In this document: one piece after another, positions 17,641-26,150 of the stretch | Numbering within the stretch: the stretch's first letter is position 1 | Layout: each line of letters opens with the position of its first letter | NCBI RefSeq assembly: GCF_000614585.1 | Contig: NZ_BAKX01000001.1 | Location: 124,001 to 188,000, forward strand | Origin: Porphyromonas gingivicanis JCM 15907 | Lineage (GTDB): Bacteria > Bacteroidota > Bacteroidia > Bacteroidales > Porphyromonadaceae | Direction of reading: 5' to 3' | Length of the DNA stretch: 64,000 nucleotides | Notes under the pieces: generated by a model | Seen by the model: the letters and a program-made list of their open reading frames with translations, nothing else | What the model was told of the DNA's origin: nothing | Databases searched by the model: none | Translations under genes and position numbers: made by a program

Positions 17641-18710
17641 TATTTCTCTATTTCTGTGTTTGTTTGGTGTGTCGAGAAACCTTTAGACATGGTCCAACCT
17701 TGTGCAACGAGAGGGATTGCAGTGCCATCTCTTGCAATGATATGACATCCTTCACTCGCTTCGGTTACATATCCGATGAGCGAAACTCCAGGGAAGTCTT
17801 GAATGTAATCGCTTGCTGCAATGGGGAGTGTGAACAGAAGTTCGTAGTCTTCTCCTCCATTCAAAGCTGCTGTAATAGGCGCAATGTGCATATCTTCGGC
17901 TGCAGCCATAGTTTCGTGATCTATGGGGATGCGCTCTTCATAGATTCGTATGCCTACTTTGCTTCTATGGGCAATATGAAGTAGTTCGCTGGAAAGCCCA
18001 TCCGAAATATCCATCATAGCAGTGGGTAGGAGGTTGCGTTCGGTCAAAAGGCTAATAATATCTCCTCTTGCTTCGGGCTTTAGTTGCCGCTCTATAAGAT
18101 ACTCTCGACCCGAAAAGTCGGGTGTAAAAAATGGGGTAGGGTCAGCTTGGAAAACTTTTTTCTCTCGCTCTAAAAGTAGAAGCCCCATATAGGCTGCTCC
18201 TAAATTACCTGTAACACAAATTAAGTCTGTAGGCTGTGCGCCATGTCGATACACTACTTTTTCTGGCTGTGCATAGCCAATACAGGTTATGCTAATTACT
18301 AACCCATTGAGAGACGATGAAGTATCTCCCCCCACTACATCTACACCATAGCGTGAAGCTGCGAGGTAAATACCTTCATAAAGTTCGTCAATTTGCTCCA
18401 CAGAAAACTTGGCAGATACTCCTATTGATACCGTAATCTGTTCAGGCTTTCCATTCATAGCAAAGATATCCGATAGATTTACCATTACAGCCTTATATCC
18501 CAAATGCTTAAGGGGTACATACATCAAATCGAAGTGTATGCCCTCTAATAATAGGTCTGTTGTTATTAGTTGTCGAGACCCATCGGGAGCAGATAGTACT
18601 GCAGCATCGTCTCCAACACCAAATAGGGTACTCTCGTTCTTTAACTTTTGTTGCTCAGTAAGGCGTTGGATGAGTGCAAACTCTCCAAGATCTGCTATTT
18701 TCGTTGCCAT
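17640..18710 (-). CDS. thiL: Thiamine-monophosphate kinase
   Basis: ThiL phosphorylates thiamine monophosphate to thiamine diphosphate, the last step of cofactor synthesis. It has 356 residues. Family motifs are in order: GVGDDAAVL near residue 31, TTDLLLEGIHFD near 49, MVNLSDIFAMNGKP, VGGDTSSS near 125, MDISDGLSSELLHIA near 229, and GGEDYELLFT near 281. It lies 8 bp after lpxK and overlaps mlaE by one base. No thiamine riboswitch is visible here, consistent with an internal operon position. Confidence 0.94.
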   Translation of the reverse strand: MATKIADLGEFALIQRLTEQQKLKNESTLFGVGDDAAVLSAPDGSRQLITTDLLLEGIHFDLMYVPLKHLGYKAVMVNLSDIFAMNGKPEQITVSIGVSAKFSVEQIDELYEGIYLAASRYGVDVVGGDTSSSLNGLVISITCIGYAQPEKVVYRHGAQPTDLICVTGNLGAAYMGLLLLEREKKVFQADPTPFFTPDFSGREYLIERQLKPEARGDIISLLTERNLLPTAMMDISDGLSSELLHIAHRSKVGIRIYEERIPIDHETMAAAEDMHIAPITAALNGGEDYELLFTLPIAASDYIQDFPGVSLIGYVTEASEGCHIIARDGTAIPLVAQGWTMSKGFSTHQTNTEIEK

Positions 18711-18718
18711 AAGGTTTA

Positions 18719-19807
18719 TTAATGTGAGGAGGAGTTTCGGTTAACTTGTCGGATTGTTTTCTCTACAATCTTTTCGAGCTTCATAGCATCCTCTTGCGAG
18801 AAAACTGTTTCTATAGGGATATAGTATAACCTGTTTTTTAACGGATAAGGTAACTTCTCTCTACGGTCTATGAGGCGGACCGCATCTTTTTGCGTTACTA
18901 CCAAGATTGCATTGGGATGTTCATGCAGTGCAGCAGAGAAGATGTCTATATCTCTCTCCGTAAAGTGATGGTGGTCGGGATAGTGTAATGTTTGAGCTAT
19001 TGTAAAGCGTTTGTTTACTTCATCAAAAAAGTGCTGAGGATGTGCTATACCAGCGATGGCGATTGCTTCCTTGGGGAAATTTTCTTGCTTTAGGGGAATA
19101 GCTTCTTCAGTAAAGAGAGGCGTTAGCTCTCCACTGGAGGTTCGACTGAAGAGAAGTTCTTGATGAGGATAGAGAGAAAGAGTACGTTCCATAATACGTA
19201 TCTCTATGGGAGAGGCTTCTTCGGGGCAGCGAGTTAGAATAATACAATCGGCTCTCAAGGCTCCATCGGCACTCTCCCGTAACTCTCCAACAGGAAGAAG
19301 TTTGTCTTTGATAAAGGGACGACTCCACTCCGTTAGCAGTATGCAGAGCGAGGGCAATACACGTCGGTGCTGAAAACCATCGTCTAAGAGAATTACTTCT
19401 GGTTGTTCCTCTTTGGGGAGCGAAAGTATATATTCGATAGCTCTACGTCTATTGCCGTCAAGTACCATCATAACTTCTGGAAAGTTGTAAAGTATTTGAC
19501 GAGGTTCGTCTCCTATTTGATTGGCAGAATCGTCTTGATGGGCTACTACAAGTCCTTTACTACGCCTTTTGTAGCCTCTACTGACTACGGCAAGTCGATA
19601 TTTAGCCTGCATTTGTCGTATTAAGTACTCTACCATAGGAGTTTTACCAGTACCTCCTACAGATAGATTGCCTATACAAATGATAGGAATAGGATAACTT
19701 TTGCTTTTCAGTATCTGCTTATTGTACAAATAATTTCGCAGGCGAATCCCCATTCCATATAAAAATGAAATAGGATACATACATCTGTATATACTGCGAT
19801 TTTTCAT
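18719..19807 (-). CDS. lpxK: Tetraacyldisaccharide 4'-kinase
   Basis: LpxK adds the 4'-phosphate to the lipid A precursor at the inner membrane. It has 362 residues. The P-loop is GNLSVGGTGKTP at about 44-55, and the DDGFQHRR motif typical of the family lies near residue 142. The N-terminal YPISFLYGMGIRLRNYLYN forms the membrane-associated helix. It sits between sppA (63 bp upstream, with a strong hairpin between) and thiL. This is the second lipid A gene in the window after lpxH. Confidence 0.93.
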   Translation of the reverse strand: MKNRSIYRCMYPISFLYGMGIRLRNYLYNKQILKSKSYPIPIICIGNLSVGGTGKTPMVEYLIRQMQAKYRLAVVSRGYKRRSKGLVVAHQDDSANQIGDEPRQILYNFPEVMMVLDGNRRRAIEYILSLPKEEQPEVILLDDGFQHRRVLPSLCILLTEWSRPFIKDKLLPVGELRESADGALRADCIILTRCPEEASPIEIRIMERTLSLYPHQELLFSRTSSGELTPLFTEEAIPLKQENFPKEAIAIAGIAHPQHFFDEVNKRFTIAQTLHYPDHHHFTERDIDIFSAALHEHPNAILVVTQKDAVRLIDRREKLPYPLKNRLYYIPIETVFSQEDAMKLEKIVEKTIRQVNRNSSSH

Positions 19808-19823
19808 AGAAAGGCAAAAGCAT

Positions 19824-19861
19824 CGAAGAGGAGTGCTCTCGGCTAAGAGCGTTCCTCTTCG
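19824..19861 (-). terminator. Hairpin between sppA and lpxK
   Basis: CGAAGAGGA pairs with TCCTCTTCG, with a further GCTCT/AGAGC inner stem. In the minus direction it is followed by only a short T run (ATGCTTTTGCC), so it may be a partial terminator or an mRNA-stability element that lowers lpxK expression relative to sppA. Confidence 0.5.
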
Positions 19862-19870
19862 TGATAAGTT

Positions 19871-21625
19871 TTACATTTTTATGTTGTACATCAGGCGGGC
19901 CTGTATACCAGTATTCTCTCTATACAGGCGAGTCTCTTGCAGAGCCTCTATCTCTTCTTTTGTCAATATCCTGTTCAAGAAACTTTGAGATATAGTGTTA
20001 GATAGAGACGAGAAGATCTCTTCGAAACGATCTCTATATGTTTTTTCATAATCGACGGTGTAGGAAGTTACTTCTGCCAACTCTGCCGCTTTGGCGATAG
20101 CTTCGTCCAAACCTCCCAACTCGTCTACTAAGCCGTGAGTAAGGGCTTGTGACCCTGTCCATACACGACCCTGTCCTACGCTATCTACCTGTGTTTTTGT
20201 CAGCTTGCGACCATCTGCTACACGTGTAATGAATGTGTCGTAACCAGTTTCTATATAGCGTTGCATGATAGCTCTTTCATCCTCTCTCATAGGTCTGAAC
20301 GTATTGCCAAAGTCGGCATATTTAGCGGTTTTAACTCCATCTTCTGTAATGGAAAGTTTTTTTGCTGTACCTGCAAAGTTGGGGAAGATGCCATAGATAC
20401 CGATAGAGCCTGTAATGGTAGTAGGCTCGGCGAAGATGTAGCTGGATGCGCAAGAGATGTAGTATCCACCTGAAGCTGCATAGTCGCCCATAGAAATGAC
20501 GATAGGTTTTTTGCTTTTTACAAAGCGTACAGCATCCCAAATCTGTTCTGATACGAAGCTACTTCCTCCAGGAGAGTTTACACGGAGTACTACGGCATCA
20601 ATTTCATCCTCTTTGGCTATTTCAATCAATCTTCCAGCCAATTCTTCGGTAATAGTACCATGTTCTTTGCCTGCAGTAATAGTTCCCTCCGCAAAGATTA
20701 CACCAATTTTATCGCTTCCCTTAGGAGTATATCCTTTGGTCTTGTTCATATTGGAGAGAGAGACAAGCTCCATATTGTCATCTATTTCTTCTCTTTCTTT
20801 TAAGAGTTCCATAACCTCACGTTTGAAGAGGAGTCCATCTACGAGTTTGTTATCTACATATTCCTGAGGAGGTAAGAAGATAGGTCCTCTGTCAGCTATA
20901 GCTTGGAGGGTAGCTATATCTAACTTGCGCTCTTGGGCAATGCCTTGCAACATATTTTCCCACAGTACGGAGCTAAAAGAGGCTATTTGCTCACGATTGG
21001 GTTCGCTTAAACGATCCAACATAAAGGGTTCTACAGCTCCCTTGTAAGTTCCCACCTTGAAAACTTGCATTTCTACTCCAAAGTTTTCAAGAGCTTGTTT
21101 GAAGAAAACGTTTGAGATATAAATACCGTTCATCTCAATCATCCCTTGGGGGTTGAGATATATTTGATCGGCTATCGAAGCCAAGTAATATCCCTTCTGG
21201 TTATAGATGTCACCATAGGCTACTATGAATTTGCCTGATGATTTGAACTCTTCCAATGCCCTGCGTACTTCTGTAATAGATGCCATTCCGCCAGAAGGAG
21301 TATTGGCTGTAAGAAGTATTCCCTCGATATTAGGATTGTCTTTTGCCTTGCGAATGGTGGCAATAATGTCGGTTAGAGACAAAGCCCCCTTTTCGGAAGG
21401 ACCGAAAAGTTCGTCAAAAGGAGTTGTGGCAACCTTTTCTTGTAAGTCCTCAAAGTTTACCTCAAGTACAGAGCCACTCTTGATTTTTACGGCTGAACTT
21501 TGATTGGAGACCGAAGCAGAAGCAATGAAGCCAATCATCAAGATAACACTTAGGCAGGATACTATTATGGATCCTACAAAGAAGGCCAAGATAGCGGCCA
21601 AGAACATCTTAAGAAAATCTTTCAT
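19871..21625 (-). CDS. sppA: Signal peptide peptidase SppA, 67-kDa type
   Basis: SppA is an inner-membrane serine protease that degrades released signal peptides. It has 584 residues, the long two-domain form. One transmembrane helix lies at about 8-35. The N-terminal half carries the general-base lysine candidate in VGTYKGAVEPF. The C-terminal half has the nucleophile serine in MGDYAASGGYYIS, preceded by RVNSPGGS. It is the first gene of the minus-strand cluster running to mlaF, and is divergent from lemA across a gap that holds a repeat element. Confidence 0.93.
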   Translation of the reverse strand: MKDFLKMFLAAILAFFVGSIIVSCLSVILMIGFIASASVSNQSSAVKIKSGSVLEVNFEDLQEKVATTPFDELFGPSEKGALSLTDIIATIRKAKDNPNIEGILLTANTPSGGMASITEVRRALEEFKSSGKFIVAYGDIYNQKGYYLASIADQIYLNPQGMIEMNGIYISNVFFKQALENFGVEMQVFKVGTYKGAVEPFMLDRLSEPNREQIASFSSVLWENMLQGIAQERKLDIATLQAIADRGPIFLPPQEYVDNKLVDGLLFKREVMELLKEREEIDDNMELVSLSNMNKTKGYTPKGSDKIGVIFAEGTITAGKEHGTITEELAGRLIEIAKEDEIDAVVLRVNSPGGSSFVSEQIWDAVRFVKSKKPIVISMGDYAASGGYYISCASSYIFAEPTTITGSIGIYGIFPNFAGTAKKLSITEDGVKTAKYADFGNTFRPMREDERAIMQRYIETGYDTFITRVADGRKLTKTQVDSVGQGRVWTGSQALTHGLVDELGGLDEAIAKAAELAEVTSYTVDYEKTYRDRFEEIFSSLSNTISQSFLNRILTKEEIEALQETRLYRENTGIQARLMYNIKM

Positions 21626-21649
21626 ATTTTTTTATTTGCAAATACACCA

Positions 21650-21657
21650 CAAAAATA
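21650..21657 (-). promoter_or_regulatory. -7 box upstream of sppA
   Basis: The minus-strand octamer is TATTTTTG, 24 bases before the sppA ATG. No clear -33 TTG is visible. Confidence 0.4.
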
Positions 21658-21749
21658 AGAAAACCAACGTAATAATACTACTCTATATGCCGAAACAGCT
21701 TCTCAATTCATCCTTTTAGCCCCGTCTAATCCCCCAATCGCTTCTCCTC

Positions 21750-21820
21750 ATACCATTAACCCCTGAGCGCAAAACCATTAATGTAAACTCTCGAAACGAT
21801 TAGTCCTTTTGCTCCGAACC
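21750..21820. repeat. Divergent copy of the dispersed intergenic element
   Basis: The segment GCAAAACCATTAATGTAAAC followed by CGATTAGTCCTTTTGCTC lines up with the element at 45561-45632 (CAAAACC, GTGCAAAC, then TTAATCCTTTTG). The complementary arms of the other copies are not kept here, so this may be a decayed copy. It lies between divergent sppA and lemA. Confidence 0.45.
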
Positions 21821-21858
21821 TTTATACCTTTGGAAGTATGCCTATCGCTTTATTGTTT

Positions 21859-21887
21859 TTGTCAGAGGATTAAAAAGAGTATCTTTA
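21859..21887 (+). promoter_or_regulatory. Likely lemA promoter
   Basis: TTG at 21859-21861, an 18-base spacer, then TATCTTTA at 21880-21887. The last base departs from TAnnTTTG. It ends 32 bases before the lemA ATG. Confidence 0.5.
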
Positions 21888-21919
21888 CGTAAGTTGTATA
21901 ATTAAAGAATTAGTAATGT

Positions 21920-22533
21920 ATGAAAAGTAGTAGAGCATCTGGCATCGGAAAGATTGCCATTTTGGGTATTGTAGTATTGGGCTTATAATAGCTATAGGAG
22001 CCTATTTCGCCAAGTCGTATAACAAAATGGTGGCATTAGATGAAAAGGTACAAAATGCTTGGGGACAGGTAGAAAACGTTTATCAAAGACGTGCCGACCT
22101 AATACCTAATTTGGTAGCAACAGTAAAGGGGTATGCTACACATGAACAAGAGACACTAACACAAGTGATGGAGGCTCGTGCCAAGGCAACACAAACTACA
22201 CTAAATGCAGACAACCTTACCCCCGAAGCATTGGAACGCTTTTCAAAAGTGCAAGGGGAGTTAAGTGGGGCTCTTACTCGTCTTATGGCTGTGTCAGAAA
22301 ACTATCCTACGTTAAAGGCCAATGAGAATTTTATCATGCTGCAAACTCAGTTAGAGGGTACAGAAAATCGTATCTCTGTAGAGCGTAAACGATTTAATGA
22401 TGTTGCCAAAGAGTATAATGGATTTATTCGTAGCTTTCCTACCAATATTGTAGCAGGCTTCTTCGATTTTGAGAAAAGAGCTTATTTCGAAGCCTCTGAA
22501 GAGGCTAAAACGGCTCCTAAAATAGAGTTCTAA
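21920..22533 (+). CDS. lemA: LemA family membrane protein, with apparent frameshift near 21980
   Basis: LemA proteins are anchored by one N-terminal helix and expose a helical bundle; their function is poorly defined. From the ATG at 21920 the frame reads a basic start and the first half of the helix (KIAILGIVVLG), then hits TAA. One missing base there restores the helix (LIIAIGAYFAKSYNKMV) and joins the main frame from 22027, which holds the family signature ALDEKVQNAWGQVENVYQRR and the C-terminal NGFIRSFPTNIVAGFF. The joined length of about 204 residues is normal. A TPM-domain gene follows after 16 bp, a common partner. Confidence 0.85.
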
Positions 22534-22549
22534 AGCACATTTGCAATTC

Positions 22550-23672
22550 ATGAAAAGAGCATGTTTGCTTCTTTTGCTCCTTTTTTCTCTCTTTGCATTC
22601 TCTGCTACAGGGACACCTCAGAAAAAGTATAGAGTGAAGGAGGTCCCCAATGTGCAGTTGAGAGATAGGGCCCAATTTGTAAGTGATCCTGATGAGTATT
22701 TGTCTCCCTTAGACAGAGAGCGTATTAATAAACGGCTTTACCATTTGCGTGCTACTTATGGGGCAGAGGTAGCTGTGGTTGTACTGCCCTATATTGATGA
22801 TGCTGTTTATGCCTCGGCACGAGAGTTTGCTGTAGAGCTTTTTAATGATTGGAAGTTAGGGCGCAGAAGCGAAGATAATGGCTTACTAATTTTAGAAATC
22901 GTAGAGGGAAGAGAAATCATCTTTGAAACGGGCTATGGCTTAGAGGGTGTCTTGCCCGATGCTCTGACCAAAAGGATACAGCTACACTATATGGTACCCC
23001 TTCTCAAAGAGGGGCAGATTGGCGAGGCTCTCTACGCAGGGGTAGTAGAGGTAGAGAAAGTGCTTACGGGAGAGTCGACTCTCTCTCCGTTTCATATAGA
23101 GGGCTTGCCGAGAGAGCAGGTTATTCAGCAAGTCAATATACCTTGGCGAGAAATACTTTCTTTATGGGTTTTCTTGGGCTTAGGCTATTTTACCTATGTA
23201 TTCTTTACCCTTCTCTCTCTTCGTCGTAAATCCGATTGGTACTCACATATGAAGGCTAAAGAGTTGTTTGTGCAGGCTTTTTGGGTCAATCTTATCTTCT
23301 TTATCTGGTTCCTTCCTATTTGGGGGCTTTTTTATCTCTTGGGCTACAGAGCTTTAATGCCTAAAGTACTTTGTTCCAGTTGTCACACTAAGGGGCAATT
23401 TATTCGTGTTTCTGCGCCTATTCGAGTGCGTTCTGTGTCGTACGATGATAAGGAAATGTTTCAAGCCTCCTATCGTTGTAAACAGTGTGGTAATGTGGAA
23501 CGGGTAAAATACAACTATCAACTTTTCTTTTCTGCTCCTCCTTCTTCTCGTTTTGAGAGCTTTGGCAAGCACTTCTTTCCGAGGAGGAATGGGCGGGGGG
23601 CATGGAGGCTCTTCGGGAGGTTCCTGGGGTGGAGGCTCCAGCGGTGGTGGAGGTTCTAGTACACGCTATTAA
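22550..23672 (+). CDS. TPM-domain protein with zinc ribbon and glycine-rich tail, with apparent frameshift near 23585
   Basis: This is a YgcG-type protein, often paired with LemA. It has a signal peptide, then a TPM domain (about 45-165) with NDWKLGRRSEDNGLLILE and the GYGLEGVLPD motif. Two hydrophobic segments follow near 205-265, then a ribbon with CSSC and CKQC pairs. The main frame ends at 23659 in a basic tail that looks out of frame. Shifting one frame near 23585 gives a Gly/Ser-rich tail (GGSSGGSWGGGSSGGGG) ending at TAA 23672, the usual ending of this family. Joined length is about 373 residues. The function is unknown; it probably sits in the membrane. Confidence 0.78.
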
Positions 23673-23694
23673 AATCAGTGATAGATATTTTACG

Positions 23695-23728
23695 AAAAGG
23701 TTGCTTCCGAGGGTGAGGCAACCTTTTT
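23695..23728 (+). terminator. Terminator of the lemA-TPM unit
   Basis: AAAAGGTTGC pairs with GCAACCTTTT around a 13-base loop and runs straight into a T tract, 22 bases after the TPM stop. Confidence 0.85.
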
Positions 23729-23825
23729 AGAATCCCTCCCAATGATACAGCGGATGAGGCTCAGTGCGATGATTTTACATAGGTAAACAAAAGAAGTCTG
23801 TTGTTCAAGTTTCGCTTCTTTGCAC

Positions 23826-23833
23826 TAATTTTG
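23826..23833 (+). promoter_or_regulatory. -7 box upstream of proS
   Basis: TAATTTTG matches TAnnTTTG and ends 35 bases before the proS ATG. A TTG at 23801-23803 is 22 bases upstream, slightly long for the consensus. Confidence 0.45.
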
Positions 23834-23868
23834 TCGGATATAACAAGTCTATATAACAAAGTACATTT

Positions 23869-25348
23869 ATGGCTAAAGAGATTAAAGAGCTAACCCCTCG
23901 TAGTGAGAATTACTCGCAGTGGTACCAAGATTTGGTAACAAAAGCGGACTTGGCAGAGAGTTCTGCCGTGCGTGGTTGTATGGTAATCAAGCCTTACGGC
24001 TATGCGATTTGGGAAAAGATGCAACAAGAATTAGACCGCAGATTTAAGGAAACGGGTCATGTAAATGCCTATTTCCCGCTTTTTATACCAAAGAGTTATC
24101 TTAGTCGCGAGGCCGATCATGTGGAAGGCTTTGCCAAAGAGTGTGCTGTGGTTACACATTATAGGCTAAAGAATGCCCCCGATGGGAGCGGAGTTATTGT
24201 AGATCCTGAGGCTAAACTGGAGGAAGAACTCATCGTACGTCCTACCTCCGAAACGATCATCTGGAGCACTTATAAAGATTGGATACAGAGCTATAGAGAC
24301 TTGCCTATCCTTTGTAATCAGTGGGCAAATGTAGTACGTTGGGAGATGCGCACACGTCTCTTCCTTCGTACCGCAGAATTTTTGTGGCAAGAGGGACACA
24401 CCGCTCACGCTACCGAAGAGGAAGCCGTAGAAGAGGCTCGTAAGATGCTGGGGGTATATGCCGATTTTGCCGAAAATGTATTGGCTGTGCCTGTAGTTTG
24501 TGGCGTTAAGAGTGAGACAGAACGCTTTGCTGGAGCTATTGATACCTACACAATAGAGGCTTTGATGCAAGATGGTAAAGCGTTACAGTCGGGTACTTCC
24601 CACTTTTTGGGGCAAAACTTTGCCAAGGCCTTCGATGTACAATTCTTGAACAAAGAGGGCAAAAGAGAGTATGTATGGGCTACTTCATGGGGAGTTTCTA
24701 CCCGACTTATGGGGGCGCTTATCATGTCTCATTCAGATGATAACGGATTGGTTCTTCCTCCCTCATTAGCTCCCTTACAAGTGGTGGTAGTACCCATTTA
24801 TAAGACAGACGAAAACCTCAAAGAGATAACAGAGAAGGTAGTTCCTATTCTCGAAGAGTGTCGCAAGAGAGGTATCAGCATCAAATTTGATGATAATAAT
24901 AACAAAAAGCCTGGTTGGAAGTTTGCCGAGTATGAACTCAAAGGTGTTCCCGTTCGCTTAGCTTTAGGAGCGAGAGATTTAGAGCAAGGTACGGTAGAGG
25001 TGGCACGCCGAGATACGCTGACCAAAGAAACAGTTTCTATAGAAGGTATCTGTGACCATATTGAACAGTTACTCAAAGATATTCAAAAGAACATCTACCA
25101 AAAAGCACTTGATTATCGTAAGGCTAATACGCGTACCGTAGAGACCTATGAAGAGTTCAAAACGGAAATTGAAAAGGGTGGATTTATCTTGGCACACTGA
25201 TGGTACAGCAGAGACGGAAGCTCGTATCAAGGAAGAAACCAAGGCTACCATACGTTGCGTTCCTCTTGACGGAGATCTCACACCTGGAGTTTGTATGGTT
25301 ACAGGCAAACCCTCTAAATGTAGAGTTCTTTTTGCTCGTGCCTACTAA
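23869..25348 (+). CDS. proS: Prolyl-tRNA synthetase, archaeal/eukaryal-type, with apparent frameshift near 25197
   Basis: ProS charges tRNA-Pro. The sequence is of the short archaeal-like class without the inserted editing domain (starting [16 protein letters not shown]-like, with motif 2 around [20 protein letters not shown] and the HTAH loop). The main frame stops at 25200 after GGFILAH. The next frame continues at once with [20 protein letters not shown] and ends AY at 25348, which is the expected zinc-like C-terminal domain. Restoring two missing bases (CACTGATGG to a reading HWDG) gives 493 residues, the normal length. As an essential gene it is unlikely to be broken in life. Confidence 0.9.
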
Positions 25349-25454
25349 TCTGTAGAATGAATTGAAAAAACTCAGAGAGAAGAGGGGGGCTTCTATTGGA
25401 GAGAGTGTCTACCTATTTTTCTCTGAGTTGGTTTTTATCCATTTATATAAAAGA

Positions 25455-26132
25455 ATGCAAGAAAATCTGCACAAGGGTCATAAAGATGGCTTAATCGTGC
25501 TATCGGGAGGACTCGATAGTACCACACTACTGTACGACTATAAGGAGGAAATTGCTCTTGCCCTTACTTTTGATTACGGTTCTAAGCATAATGCCTCTGA
25601 AATACCTTGTGCAGAGAAGCATTGCGAGCTACTCGCCATTCCTCACATTGTAGTTCCTTTAGATTTTATGGCTCGCTACTTCCAAAGTAACCTGCTTTTA
25701 AGTGGAGGAGCTATTCCGAAAGGGGCTTACAACGAGGAGAATATGAAGTCTACTATTGTACCTTTTCGCAATGGGATTATGCTAAGTATTGCGGCAGGTC
25801 TTGCCGAGAGTAGAGGACTCAGTCGTATATTCATAGCAAATCATTTTGGAGATCACGCTATCTATCCCGATTGTCGATTTGCTTTTATTGAGCCTATGAT
25901 GCAAAGCATTCGAGAGGGGACGAGCAATCGTGTGGAACTCTGCGCCCCTTATACACATATCAACAAGGAACAGATTGTGGCTATCGGAAGTAGGCTAAGC
26001 ATTGATTATGCTCTTACATGGAGTTGTTATGAGGGAGGTGCTATTCAGTGTGGTCGTTGTGCTACATGCTGTGAGCGTAAAGAGGCTTTCATCAAGGCTG
26101 GAGTAGAAGACCCTACTAAGTACCAACAATAA
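25455..26132 (+). CDS. queC: 7-cyano-7-deazaguanine synthase
   Basis: QueC makes preQ0, the queuosine precursor, from carboxydeazaguanine with ATP and ammonia. From the ATG at 25455 the protein has 225 residues. The PP-loop is SGGLDSTT near residue 17, followed by ALTFDYGSKH. VPFRNGIMLSIAAGLAES is the family core, and the zinc site is formed by cysteines in CYEGGAIQCGRCATCCER. A longer TTG-started reading from 25362 adds 31 residues without family likeness. The helicase gene follows 18 bp later; no preQ1 riboswitch is seen. Confidence 0.92.
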   Translation: MQENLHKGHKDGLIVLSGGLDSTTLLYDYKEEIALALTFDYGSKHNASEIPCAEKHCELLAIPHIVVPLDFMARYFQSNLLLSGGAIPKGAYNEENMKSTIVPFRNGIMLSIAAGLAESRGLSRIFIANHFGDHAIYPDCRFAFIEPMMQSIREGTSNRVELCAPYTHINKEQIVAIGSRLSIDYALTWSCYEGGAIQCGRCATCCERKEAFIKAGVEDPTKYQQ

Positions 26133-26150
26133 ACCTTAAAACTGTTTCTT

